The notes beneath the pieces were generated by a model, which was not told where the DNA came from, searched no databases, and was given only the letters and a program-made list of their open reading frames with translations. From Actinomycetota bacterium (GTDB taxonomy: Bacteria > Actinomycetota > Acidimicrobiia > Acidimicrobiales > Acidimicrobilacustridaceae): a DNA stretch of 33,016 bases. The stretch lies in assembly GCA_009700115.1 (NCBI GenBank), contig WLMU01000013.1, positions 1 to 33,016 on the forward strand. Reading direction: 5' to 3'. Below, piece after piece: positions 13,869 to 22,052 of this stretch; position 1 is the first letter of the stretch, and every line of letters starts with the position of its first letter. A program made the translations under genes and the position numbers.

Positions 13869-15425
13869 ATGTCTGAACACCCAATGACCGAGCGCCTGGC
13901 CCAACTGGCCGAACTCAAAGAACAAGCCCTCCACGCCGGTTCGGAGCGTTCCGTTGAACGCCAGCATTCCAAGGGCAAGATGCTTGCCCGCGAGCGGCTC
14001 GACTATCTCTTGGACGAGGGTTCGTTCCACGAACTCGACATGCTCGCTCGGCATCGGGCCCATGAAAGTGGCATCGAAGAGCGCCCGTACACCGACGGTG
14101 TCGTCACCGGCTGGGGCACGATCGACGGTCGCAAGGTGTTTGTGTTCTCGCAGGACTTCACCGTCTTCGGCGGCGCACTTGGCGAGGTCTTCGCCGAGAA
14201 GATTCACAAGGTCATGGACCTCGCTCTGTCTGTTGGTGCACCGCTTATTGGTCTGAATGATGGCGCTGGTGCTCGTATTCAGGAAGGCGTGGTGTCGCTT
14301 GCCAGTTACGGCGGCATCTTCCATCGCAATGTTCTTGCCTCGGGCGTCACTCCACAGATCTCGGTAATCCTCGGCCCATGTGCCGGCGGCGCGGTATACA
14401 GCCCAGCCATGACCGATTTCATCTTCATGGTCGACGAAACCTCGCACATGTTCATCACCGGCCCCGATGTTGTGAAGACCGTGACCGGGGAAGAAGTCAC
14501 GCTCGAAGAACTTGGTGGCGCGAAGTCGCACGCGAGCAAGTCTGGTGTCGCAACCTTCGTTTCTCCGGACGAGAAGTCATGTCTCGACGACGTGAAGTAT
14601 CTGTTCTCGTTCCTTCCGTCGAATAATCTTGAGACAGCTCCAACGATGCCAACCGGCGACGATCCGCAACGCAGCTGTCCTGAACTGGTCGACATCATGC
14701 CGGCTAGCCCGAATATTCCGTACGACATGAAGAAGGTCATCGCGTCAGTTGTCGACGATGGCGACTTCTTCGAGTACTTCCCGCGGTGGGCTGGTTCCAT
14801 CGTGTGCGGATTCGCTCGTCTCAATGGTGAATCCGTCGGCATTGTCGGCAATCAGCCAATGGTGCTTGCTGGCGTACTCGACATTGAATCTGCAGAAAAG
14901 GGCGCACGTTTCGTGCGTACTTGCGATGCGTTCAATATTCCGCTCGTGACATTCGTCGACGTTCCCGGGTTCCTCCCAGGTGTCGATCAGGAATACGGCG
15001 GCATCATCCGCCACGGTGCCAAGTTGCTCTACGCCTTCTGCGAAGCAACTGTTCCTCGTATTCAGGTCATCACTCGTAAGGCCTACGGCGGCGCATATGT
15101 CGTTATGAATTCCAAGTCGATTGGTGCTGATCTCGCGTTTGCTTGGCCTTCGGCCGAACTTGCGGTTATGGGCCCCAATGGTGCTGTCGAGATTCTCTAT
15201 CGTCGCGAAATTCAAGGTGCGGCCGATCCCGAAAAGCGTCGTGCTGAACTCATCGATGATTACACCGAGCGGTTCGCGAACCCGTATATCGCTGCCGAGC
15301 GCGGTTTCATCGACGATGTCATCGATCCTGCTGACACACGTATGAAGATCATCGCTGGCCTCGAGATGCTCAAGTCCAAGCGTGAAGAACTTCCGCATCG
15401 CAAGCACGGGAATATCCCGCTGTGA
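13869..15425 (+). CDS. pccB: Acyl-CoA (propionyl-CoA) carboxylase beta subunit
   Basis: The 518-residue carboxyltransferase subunit of a biotin-dependent acyl-CoA carboxylase. It transfers CO2 from biotin to propionyl-CoA to give methylmalonyl-CoA. The N-half contains GGALGEVFAEKIHKVMDLAL, the oxyanion-hole region GAGARIQEGVVSLASYGGIF and GPCAGGAVYSPAMTDF. The C-half has VDVPGFLPG, KAYGGAYVVMNSKSIGAD and AVMGPNGAVEIL. Asp421 occupies the site where, in actinobacterial PccB, an Asp goes with propionyl-CoA preference; substrate specificity remains an inference. The start at 13869 gives MSEHPMTERLAQLAELKEQA, a normal N-terminus. The epsilon-subunit gene overlaps its stop. The biotinylated alpha subunit is not in the window. 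Confidence 0.93.
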   Translation: MSEHPMTERLAQLAELKEQALHAGSERSVERQHSKGKMLARERLDYLLDEGSFHELDMLARHRAHESGIEERPYTDGVVTGWGTIDGRKVFVFSQDFTVFGGALGEVFAEKIHKVMDLALSVGAPLIGLNDGAGARIQEGVVSLASYGGIFHRNVLASGVTPQISVILGPCAGGAVYSPAMTDFIFMVDETSHMFITGPDVVKTVTGEEVTLEELGGAKSHASKSGVATFVSPDEKSCLDDVKYLFSFLPSNNLETAPTMPTGDDPQRSCPELVDIMPASPNIPYDMKKVIASVVDDGDFFEYFPRWAGSIVCGFARLNGESVGIVGNQPMVLAGVLDIESAEKGARFVRTCDAFNIPLVTFVDVPGFLPGVDQEYGGIIRHGAKLLYAFCEATVPRIQVITRKAYGGAYVVMNSKSIGADLAFAWPSAELAVMGPNGAVEILYRREIQGAADPEKRRAELIDDYTERFANPYIAAERGFIDDVIDPADTRMKIIAGLEMLKSKREELPHRKHGNIPL

Positions 15426-15625
15426 CCGACGCGTCGTCGAGCGTGCGCATCACGCCTGAACCGACCATTGAAGAAGCAGCAGCAATTGCTGCCGCTATTG
15501 AGATCACGCGACCTCGCATCATGGTGGGTCAGGAAGTTGAACCCGAAGCGCGCTGGCGCTTCAGCGGTCGCTGGTGGTCACGACCAGTGGCGTCGCGCCG
15601 GGCCCGTCCCGCCGCCCGCAGCTAG
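15422..15625 (+). CDS. Acyl-CoA carboxylase epsilon subunit
   Basis: A 67-residue protein starting at GTG and overlapping the beta-subunit stop as GTGA, so translation is coupled. The early stretch VRITPEPTIEEAAAIAAAI and the later WRFSGRWWSR with a basic end are typical of the small epsilon (AccE/PccE) subunits of actinobacterial acyl-CoA carboxylases, which bridge alpha and beta subunits and raise activity. The sequence is short, so the call rests on both context and these two segments. Its stop codon TAG shares the palindrome CTAG with the stop of the convergent LLM oxidoreductase gene. Confidence 0.85.
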   Translation: MTDASSSVRITPEPTIEEAAAIAAAIEITRPRIMVGQEVEPEARWRFSGRWWSRPVASRRARPAARS

Positions 15626-16608
15626 TTCGCGCCGCCGAAAACCTTTATCGCTACCTCTCCGAGTTGTTCAATGCGCTCGGGGAGGGTGCCGTTCGCCGGC
15701 AGTGAAACGGTGACGCCATCGAGTCCGAGGTCTTTGACCTTTACAAACCATTCCTCGATCTCTTCCGATCCGCCCCACCACACGGCGGAGAGGAACATGT
15801 CGCGTGTGGCCTCGTCGACAGCGTCGAGATCGACGCCCATTCCGAGCATGTATGACTTGGCTTCTTGGTAGGCCTGATCGACTGTCGGGGCGATGACACA
15901 GAAACCCATCTTGCTGACGGTGATTTCGCTTCGATCGCGTCCGAGGCGTTCGCAATGTGCAGCGAGCGCTTCCATCTTTCGAGGGACCTCGTCGAGGCCG
16001 CAAGTGAAATTTGCTGAATCGGCGTATTGCGCAACCATGCGCAAGGTCTTCTTTTCGCCGGATCCGCCGATCATCACCGGGATTCGACTGATCGGCGCAG
16101 GCTGATTGATGGCATTGTCGACCGAATAATGCTTTCCGGCGAATGTGGGTCGTTCGTCGCGCAGCATCGGAAGAATGATCTGCAGTGCTTCTTCAAGTTT
16201 TTCGAATCGATCGGTGAAGGTGCCGAACTCGAATCCGAGTGAGTCGTGTTCGAGTTCGAACCAACCTGCACCGATACCAAGTTGAGCGCGACCACCCGAC
16301 ACGATGTCGAGTGTGGTGATTGTCTTCGCCAGGAGAGCAGGGTTCCGATAGGTATTGCCGGTTACGAGCGATGCAAGTCGAGCTTTCGTCGTGTGCTGTG
16401 CGAGAGCAGCGAGAGTTGAATAGCACTCGAGCATGTACTTCGAAGGCTCGCCCAGCATCGGTAGCTGGTAAAAGTGGTCCATCACCATGATCGTGTCGAA
16501 GCCGGAACGGTCAGCAGCAGCGGCTTGCTTAGCCACCGCGTCGAAGAGTTCAGCGGGGCCAACTCCGGGGTAGGTGAAGTTGGGAATCTGGTAGCCGATG
16601 CGAGTCAT
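15622..16608 (-). CDS. LLM-class F420-dependent oxidoreductase
   Basis: A 328-residue luciferase-like TIM-barrel protein. Recognisable segments are GFDTIMVMDHFYQLP, a region with VTGNTYRNPALLAKTITTLD, then SGGRAQLGIGAGWFELEH and the cofactor-phosphate segment PVMIGGSGEKKTLRMVAQYAD. This combination is typical of F420-dependent LLM proteins of actinobacteria; the substrate is unknown. The start is the ATG at 16608, preceded by AGGAGG a few bases upstream (complement of 16612-16619), the strongest ribosome binding site in this part of the window. The stop overlaps the stop of the epsilon-subunit gene, so the two are convergent with no room for a terminator. Confidence 0.9.
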   Translation of the reverse strand: MTRIGYQIPNFTYPGVGPAELFDAVAKQAAAADRSGFDTIMVMDHFYQLPMLGEPSKYMLECYSTLAALAQHTTKARLASLVTGNTYRNPALLAKTITTLDIVSGGRAQLGIGAGWFELEHDSLGFEFGTFTDRFEKLEEALQIILPMLRDERPTFAGKHYSVDNAINQPAPISRIPVMIGGSGEKKTLRMVAQYADSANFTCGLDEVPRKMEALAAHCERLGRDRSEITVSKMGFCVIAPTVDQAYQEAKSYMLGMGVDLDAVDEATRDMFLSAVWWGGSEEIEEWFVKVKDLGLDGVTVSLPANGTLPERIEQLGEVAIKVFGGAN

Positions 16609-16684
16609 GGTTCCTCCTGAGGTTCGATGAAGCGTAGACACTCGAGCGCCAATCGCATTGCCCCGAGTTCTGCGTTCCGCCCGT

Positions 16685-16690
16685 TAGCGT
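16685..16690 (+). promoter_or_regulatory. Putative -10 hexamer (TAGCGT) of the CoA-transferase gene
   Basis: TAGCGT ends 7 bases before the GTG at 16698, which has no Shine-Dalgarno sequence. It supports that GTG as the true start. Confidence 0.5.
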
Positions 16691-16697
16691 TTCAGTC

Positions 16698-17816
16698 GTG
16701 CCCAATCCACCCCTTTCCGATCTGCGTGTTATCGATATCTCGACGGTCCTGGCTGGGCCTGGTTGCGCACGACACTTGGCCGACTTTGGCGCCGACGTCA
16801 TCAAGGTCGAGCGCCCAGGTACTGGTGACACGGTTCGTGACATGGGATGGCGAGATCCATCCGATGACGTCACGTTGTTCTGGAAGATGGTCGGGCGTGG
16901 AAAGCGCACGATTGTTCTCGATCTGAAATCTGAAGACGGGGTTTCAGTTCTGCGCAAGTTGCTCGAGACCGCCGATGTTCTTGTCGAGAATTTTCGTCCG
17001 GGGAAACTCGAAGCGCTTGGGCTCGAACCTGAAGTTCTGCTTGCGGTGAATCCCAAACTTGTGATCACTCGCGTGACGGGCTTTGGTCAGACTGGTCCAT
17101 ACCGAGATCGGCCCGGATTCGCATCGATTGCCGAAGCGATGTCGGGCTTCGCCAACGTCAACGGTGAACCCGACGGCGGACCAACGCTTCCACCTATTGC
17201 GTTGACCGATGAAGTGACGGCAATCGTTGCAGCCTTTGCCACCATGGTTGCGGTGCATTCAGGTGTGGGTCAGGTCGTCGATGTGAACCTTCTTGAATCC
17301 ATGCTGCATTTGATGGGTCCGCTTGTATCTGCAAATGCACTCACTGGCTATGAACAGCCTCGACTTGGTTCAGGAATTCCTTACACAGTGCCGAGAAAGA
17401 CCTACGAATGTGCTGACGGCAAGTGGGTGGTTGTCTCAGCAACCGCAGAGTCAGTGGCTCAGCGATTTATGGCAATGGTCGGTGTCACCGAAGATCCGCG
17501 ATTCAAAGGATTCGAGAATCGAGTGGCCAACCGAGAACTTATCGACCAAATCGTGGGCGACTGGGTCGGCGAACGAACGCTTGAGCAAGTGCTCGATGAA
17601 GCGGAACGTGCAGAAGTCGCCGTTGCTCCCGTCTACACAATGACTGATGTTGTGAATGATCCGCATCTTCGAGAGCGCAACGCGATTGTCGATGTTGACG
17701 GTGTCCCGATGCAGAACGTCATCGCACGTTTGTCGGAAACTCCCGGCAGCATCAGATTTGCAGCACGAGCACTTGGCGAAGATACCGAAGCTGTGATCGC
17801 TGAACTGAACGACTAG
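16698..17816 (+). CDS. Class III CoA-transferase (CaiB/BaiF family)
   Basis: A 372-residue family III CoA-transferase. The start LRVIDISTVLAGPGCARHLADFGADVIKVE is the standard N-terminus, followed by FWKMVGRGKRTIVLDLKSEDG, VLVENFRPGKLEALGL and VTGFGQTGPYRDRPGF. The catalytic aspartate that forms the acyl anhydride should be Asp159 in NGEPDGGP. Members include formyl-CoA transferase, succinyl-CoA:malate-type transferases and alpha-methylacyl-CoA racemase; specificity cannot be read here. Its placement between carboxylase and ethylmalonyl-CoA mutase genes makes a role with branched or C4-C5 acyl-CoAs plausible, for example mesaconyl-CoA isomerisation, but this is inference. It starts with GTG and ends 9 bases from the convergent mutase stop. 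Confidence 0.88.
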   Translation: MPNPPLSDLRVIDISTVLAGPGCARHLADFGADVIKVERPGTGDTVRDMGWRDPSDDVTLFWKMVGRGKRTIVLDLKSEDGVSVLRKLLETADVLVENFRPGKLEALGLEPEVLLAVNPKLVITRVTGFGQTGPYRDRPGFASIAEAMSGFANVNGEPDGGPTLPPIALTDEVTAIVAAFATMVAVHSGVGQVVDVNLLESMLHLMGPLVSANALTGYEQPRLGSGIPYTVPRKTYECADGKWVVVSATAESVAQRFMAMVGVTEDPRFKGFENRVANRELIDQIVGDWVGERTLEQVLDEAERAEVAVAPVYTMTDVVNDPHLRERNAIVDVDGVPMQNVIARLSETPGSIRFAARALGEDTEAVIAELND

Positions 17817-17825
17817 TCGTAAGTC

Positions 17826-19838
17826 TTAGCGACGAGTCTCGATAACAAGATCGGCGATATCGCTCATGATGTGGCCGAGTTCAAAGTCTTTTGGTGTGTA
17901 GACGCGAGCTACACCAGCTTTGAGCAACGTCAGTCGGTCATCTTCGGGGATAATCCCGCCGACAATGACGGGGCAGGTCACACCTTCGGCACGAAGTCGT
18001 TCCACCACATCGGGGACGAGTTCCAGATGGCTACCCGAAAGAATCGAAAGCCCAACCACGTCGACATCTTCGTCTCGGGCCACTGCTGCGATCTGGGCAG
18101 GGGTGAGACGGATGCCTTGATAGATAACTTCCATGCCGGCGTCGCGTGCTGCGACCGCGATCTGTTCGGCGCCATTCGAATGTCCGTCGAGACCGGGCTT
18201 TCCCACTAACAATCGTGGGGGACCACCAGGCATCGCCTTTACTCGTTCGGCAACTACTCGGAGATCTTCAGGCAATGTGCCGACACCAGCGGCAGCAGAC
18301 ACGCCTGTCGGAGCTCGGTATTCGCCGAAGACGTCGCGCAGTGCGCCTGCCCATTCGCCCGTAGTGCCGCCGGCGAGGGCCAACGCGATAGTCGCGCCCA
18401 TGATGTTTTCATCGGTGTTGGCGACTCGACGAAGTTCAGCAAGTGCCGATTCGACCGCAGCGCTGTCGCGTTCGTCGCGCCACTTCTCGACCTCGGCAAC
18501 TGTCTGGGCTTCAAGTGCTGGATCGACTCGAAGAATGGATTCATCGCCAGCAAGTGGCGACTCGGCCGCCTCGGTGAACCGATTGACGCCAACAACAACT
18601 TGTTGGCCAGTCTCGATGCGGCGGACTCGTTCGGTGTTTGAAGAAACGAGGCGGCCCTTGAGTTCTTCGATAGCGGCGAAGGCGCCACCCATTGCAAGAA
18701 CTTCATCGAGTTCGGCCTGAGCGGCGGTCACGAGCTCATCGGTAAGTCCCTCGATGACGTGTGAACCGTTGAAGATGTCGTCGTATTCAAGTAGATCGGA
18801 TTCAAACGCAAGAACCTGCTGCATACGCAGCGACCACTGCTGATCCCACGGGCGGGGAAGACCGAGGGCCTCGTTCCATGCGGGCAACTGCAATGAGCGC
18901 GCACGAGCATCTTTTGAGAGTGTGACGCCAAGCATTTCGAGAACGATTCGTTGCACATTGTTTTCCGGCTGAGCTTCGGTGAGTCCGAGAGAGTTCACCT
19001 GCACGCCGTATCGGAATCGCCGGGCTTTCGGATCAGTGACGCCGTATCGCTCAAGGCAGATCTGATCCCACATTTTGGTGAAGGCCCGCATTTTGCACAC
19101 TTCTTCGACGAAACGAATGCCCGAGTTCACAAAGAACGAAATCGATGCAACGACGGCAGGCATTCGGTCGGCGGGAACTTGGCCGCTGTCTCGAACGGCA
19201 TCAAGTACGTCGATAGCAGTTGCGAGTGAGAACGCGATTTCCTGAACGGGAGTGGCTCCTGCTTCTTGCAGGTGGTAGCTGCAAACGTTCATTGGGTTCC
19301 AGGCAGGGATGTTTTCTGAACACCAGGCCACCATGTCGACAATCAGGCGACGCGAAGGGATCGGAGGGAAGATGTACGTGCCTCGTGACAAGTACTCCTT
19401 CACGATGTCGTTTTGCGTTGTGCCGCGCAGTTCCGAAGACGCAACACCATTCTCTGACGCGTACGCAACATAAAGAGCGAGCAACCACGCTGCAGTTGCG
19501 TTGATCGTCATCGAGGTATTCATGCCCCCGACGGGAATGCCCTCGAGTAGTTCGCGCATGTGACCGAGTTCGGCCACCGGTACTCCGACCTTTCCGACCT
19601 CGCCGCGTGCACGGGGATCATCCGGGTCGTAGCCCGTTTGAGTCGGGAGATCGAAGGCAATGGAGAGACCGGTTTGGCCCTTGGCCAGATTCGTCCGGTA
19701 CAGCTCATTCGAGGCGCGTGCGGTCGAATGCCCTGAGTAGGTGCGCATCATCCACGGCCGATCAGCTGATCGGATGGAATCTCCGGAGGGGGTCGTACTC
19801 ATTTCCCCATGCTCGCCCACTGAAGGTGGTGTTGTCAC
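17826..19838 (-). CDS. ecm: Ethylmalonyl-CoA mutase (MeaA type), B12-dependent
   Basis: A 670-residue adenosylcobalamin mutase converting ethylmalonyl-CoA to methylsuccinyl-CoA. The N-terminal barrel has RTYSGHSTARASNELYR, whereas methylmalonyl-CoA mutase has RQYAGFS at this point, and MNVCSYHLQEAGATPVQEIA, whereas methylmalonyl-CoA mutase has SISGYHMQEAGAT. RFRYGVQVNSLGLTEAQPEN and LPAWNEALGLPRPWDQQWSL match Streptomyces MeaA as I recall it. The C-terminal cobalamin domain is fused, with the DxHxxG motif (LDGHSNG, His553), GLSILSGSH and VIVGGIIP. The start is taken as GTG at 19838, overlapping the aat stop as GTGA; an ATG at 19802 would remove 12 residues. It lies downstream of aat and the 3-hydroxybutyryl-CoA dehydrogenase gene, probably one transcript. 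Confidence 0.92.
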   Translation of the reverse strand: MTTPPSVGEHGEMSTTPSGDSIRSADRPWMMRTYSGHSTARASNELYRTNLAKGQTGLSIAFDLPTQTGYDPDDPRARGEVGKVGVPVAELGHMRELLEGIPVGGMNTSMTINATAAWLLALYVAYASENGVASSELRGTTQNDIVKEYLSRGTYIFPPIPSRRLIVDMVAWCSENIPAWNPMNVCSYHLQEAGATPVQEIAFSLATAIDVLDAVRDSGQVPADRMPAVVASISFFVNSGIRFVEEVCKMRAFTKMWDQICLERYGVTDPKARRFRYGVQVNSLGLTEAQPENNVQRIVLEMLGVTLSKDARARSLQLPAWNEALGLPRPWDQQWSLRMQQVLAFESDLLEYDDIFNGSHVIEGLTDELVTAAQAELDEVLAMGGAFAAIEELKGRLVSSNTERVRRIETGQQVVVGVNRFTEAAESPLAGDESILRVDPALEAQTVAEVEKWRDERDSAAVESALAELRRVANTDENIMGATIALALAGGTTGEWAGALRDVFGEYRAPTGVSAAAGVGTLPEDLRVVAERVKAMPGGPPRLLVGKPGLDGHSNGAEQIAVAARDAGMEVIYQGIRLTPAQIAAVARDEDVDVVGLSILSGSHLELVPDVVERLRAEGVTCPVIVGGIIPEDDRLTLLKAGVARVYTPKDFELGHIMSDIADLVIETRR

Positions 19839-20515
19839 GATGAAACCTCGGAAAGGAAGGGGCGAACGGGAATTGCTAGGGCCTCATGGAGTTTTGAGAG
19901 GTACTCGGTGCGGGGAATGGCGATTGCTCCGAGGGTGGCGAGATGTGGGGTGAGCCACTGGACGTCGAGCAACGCCACGCCGATTCCTTTGAGGTGAGTC
20001 ACCAATGCGACGAGGGCAACCTTCGACGCGTCGGTGCTGCGGTGGAACATCGACTCTCCGGCAAACAGCCCGCCGATATGAACGCCATAGAGCCCGCCAA
20101 CCAGTTCGCCAGTTGCTCGGTCGCGGGTTTCAACCGAGTGGGTCCAGCCAAGGTCATTGAGTCGTGAATACGCCGCGTGAATCTCAGAAGTGATCCACGC
20201 GCCGTCACGGTCGGGGTTGGCGCATGCTGAAACGACGTCGTCGAATGCAGTGTCGATCGTGACCTCGTATCGCTCGATGGATTGACGAAGTGATCGCGAA
20301 ACTCTTAATCCATCTAGCGGGAGAACTCCGCGCGGATCAGGAGACCACCAGCCGACGTTCTCGCTGTGATCGATCGGCATCGGAAAGATTCCTGAGCGGT
20401 AGGCAGCGAGGATCGTTCCGGGCTCGAGGTCAGCGCCAATGCCAATTAATCCGCTCTCATCGGCGCTATCGGGCGCGGGAAATTGCCACTGAGAATGTGG
20501 CGGAGCGATCGGCAT
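19835..20515 (-). CDS. aat: Leucyl/phenylalanyl-tRNA--protein transferase
   Basis: The 226-residue Aat enzyme moves Leu or Phe from its tRNA to the N-terminus of proteins with basic N-terminal residues, marking them for ClpS/ClpAP (N-degron pathway). Family segments are GLIGIGADLEPGTILAAYRSGIFP, VGWWSPDPRGVLPLDGLRVSRSL, AWITSEIHAAYSRLNDLGWTHSVE and GGLYGVHIGGLFAGESMFHR, followed by ASKVALVALVTHL. Length is normal. It sits between two ethylmalonyl-CoA pathway genes, 33 bases after 3-hydroxybutyryl-CoA dehydrogenase and overlapping the mutase start, so it is probably co-transcribed with them. The link looks positional rather than functional. Confidence 0.95.
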   Translation of the reverse strand: MPIAPPHSQWQFPAPDSADESGLIGIGADLEPGTILAAYRSGIFPMPIDHSENVGWWSPDPRGVLPLDGLRVSRSLRQSIERYEVTIDTAFDDVVSACANPDRDGAWITSEIHAAYSRLNDLGWTHSVETRDRATGELVGGLYGVHIGGLFAGESMFHRSTDASKVALVALVTHLKGIGVALLDVQWLTPHLATLGAIAIPRTEYLSKLHEALAIPVRPFLSEVSS

Positions 20516-20548
20516 GTCGAATAGTCGGTCATCAGCGATGACAGCGAC

Positions 20549-21403
20549 TCACTTTCGGTAGTCGTAAAAACCAATACCGGACTTCCGGCCCAGATGACCA
20601 GCAGTCACCATGCGACGAAGGCGCGGAGCAGGTGAGAAGTTTGGATCGCGGAATTCGTCGTACAACGCATCGAGAATGGCAACAGAGGTATCGAGACCAA
20701 CGAGGTCGAGCAATTGCAATGGTCCCATAGGGAAGTTGCAGCCGCCCTTCATCGCAGTATCGATATCATCGCGACTGGCGATTCCGTTTTCAAGCAACTT
20801 CACGGCGTTGTTGAGATAGGGAAAGAGCAGCGCGTTCACAATGAAACCGGCTCGATCAGCAACCTCGACGGGGTCTTTGCCGCAAGCCTGAGCGAATGCG
20901 GTCACCTCGGCGATGGTCGCGTCATCAGCGGTCATCGGTCGAACAATTTCAACGAGGCTCATGGCCGGCGCCGGATTGAAGAAGTGAACGCCACATACTT
21001 TGCCCGGTCGGTTTGTGGCCATCGCCATTTCCACAACAGGAAGAGTTGAGGTGTTTGTTGCGATGATGGCGTCGGCTTTCACGATGCCATCGAGTTCGCG
21101 GAAAAGTGCGACCTTCACATCGAGATTTTCGACGACTGACTCAAGAACGAGATCGCAGTCAGCGAGATCGCTGAGATCGGCTGTGGCGGTTACTCGAGCA
21201 GCGATGGCGTCGGCATCGGCCTGTTCGCGGCGACCCTTTTCGACCTGACGGGCGAGTGACTTCTGTAATCCGGCGAGCATCGCGTTCGCACTGTCGATTG
21301 AACGTGAGCGGAGCACCACGGTGTGGCCGGTGCTGGCGGCAACCTCGGCAATACCCGAGCCCATGATTCCCGAGCCAATGATTCCGATTCGTTTGATTGC
21401 CAC
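20549..21403 (-). CDS. 3-hydroxybutyryl-CoA dehydrogenase
   Basis: A 284-residue 3-hydroxyacyl-CoA dehydrogenase that interconverts acetoacetyl-CoA and 3-hydroxybutyryl-CoA. The Rossmann motif is GIIGSGIMGSGIAEV; the active-site region is GVHFFNPAPAM with His140 and Glu152, and the C-terminal domain has RAGFIVNALLFPYLNNAV and FPMGPLQLLDLVGLD. The end of the second Rossmann strand reads VVLRSRS, with Arg32 and Arg34 where NAD enzymes carry an acidic residue, which suggests a preference for NADPH. The start is set at GTG 21403, 7 bases after GGAGG (complement of 21411-21415); the ATG at 21409 is only one base from that site. It should supply the ccr/ecm pathway. Confidence 0.92.
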   Translation of the reverse strand: MAIKRIGIIGSGIMGSGIAEVAASTGHTVVLRSRSIDSANAMLAGLQKSLARQVEKGRREQADADAIAARVTATADLSDLADCDLVLESVVENLDVKVALFRELDGIVKADAIIATNTSTLPVVEMAMATNRPGKVCGVHFFNPAPAMSLVEIVRPMTADDATIAEVTAFAQACGKDPVEVADRAGFIVNALLFPYLNNAVKLLENGIASRDDIDTAMKGGCNFPMGPLQLLDLVGLDTSVAILDALYDEFRDPNFSPAPRLRRMVTAGHLGRKSGIGFYDYRK

Positions 21404-21514
21404 AGCCATTCCTCCGTCGCTTGTCCCGGGCCATCCGGGGAAGCGCTAGACGTTACCGCTGGGTAGGTTTCGTTGCGCAAAGCGCGGGCGGATTGTCCGA
21501 AGGGGGTCCCCTAC

Positions 21515-21520
21515 TAGCGT
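21515..21520 (+). promoter_or_regulatory. Putative -10 hexamer (TAGCGT) of the methyltransferase-like gene
   Basis: TAGCGT ends 7 bases before the GTG at 21528. A TTGTCC lies 16 bases upstream of it (21493-21498), the best -35/-10 pair among the leaderless candidates here. Confidence 0.5.
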
Positions 21521-21527
21521 GATTGCC

Positions 21528-22052
21528 GTGTCAAAGTCCGGAACCGTGATCGTTGAAGGAAACCGCCGGTTCCCCCGGTCGATTGAAACAACGCTTGATC
21601 GCCGTAGGTCCGAAGCGCTGAGTCGAGCCGCTGGGCGAGTGCTCGACCTTTCCGATCCCGATGCTCGCGAGGTGCTGGCATCGGCCATCGATGGCCAGGC
21701 GGCGGCGGAATGGGACTGGGTGATCTCAGTGGCTGAGCTCATCCGATTTCCCGACCTTCCGGCGGCGCTCGGCGCAATTGATCGATTGTTGGCTCCGGGT
21801 GGTCGGCTCTTGGCGGTTGAACCCGTTAATCGACCCGGCACCGTTCGCGTGCTCGCTCTCGCCCCTTGGGGAGCGACGCCGTGGGTCCGTGGCTTTCATG
21901 TTGGACGAGATCTGACCGCAGCGCTGCGAGCGACGACACTGGTCCATGACGACATCGATCGATTCACTTTTCGAACCGCGGTCGCCCCACTTCGGCACTT
22001 TGTGTCACTCGGGGCGCGTCGCGTTGAGATCAAGACGGAGGAAACAAAATGA
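21528..22052 (+). CDS. Degenerate class I methyltransferase-like protein
   Basis: A 174-residue protein I can only place loosely. AAGRVLDLSDPDA resembles the first strand of a class I SAM methyltransferase, but the usual glycine-rich GxGxG loop after the strand is missing. IDRLLAPGGRLLAVEPV is the typical fourth-strand region. The domain is shorter than common methyltransferases (about 200-250 residues), so SAM binding may be lost. The GTG at 21528 is favoured by a TAGCGT hexamer 7 bases upstream; a GTG at 21519 is an alternative. The stop overlaps the next start as ATGA, so the two proteins are probably made together. Function is unknown. Confidence 0.55.
   Translation: MSKSGTVIVEGNRRFPRSIETTLDRRRSEALSRAAGRVLDLSDPDAREVLASAIDGQAAAEWDWVISVAELIRFPDLPAALGAIDRLLAPGGRLLAVEPVNRPGTVRVLALAPWGATPWVRGFHVGRDLTAALRATTLVHDDIDRFTFRTAVAPLRHFVSLGARRVEIKTEETK

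Noticed and set aside
13491-14531. Open frame of 346 codons on the minus strand spanning tatA and the carboxylase beta gene
   Set aside because: The real tatA is in another frame at 13525-13731, and the rest is antisense to the well-conserved carboxylase.
17826-19838. Methylmalonyl-CoA mutase
   Set aside because: Active-site segments RTYSGHS and NVCSYHLQEAG and the single-chain length match the MeaA/ethylmalonyl-CoA mutase branch rather than methylmalonyl-CoA mutase.
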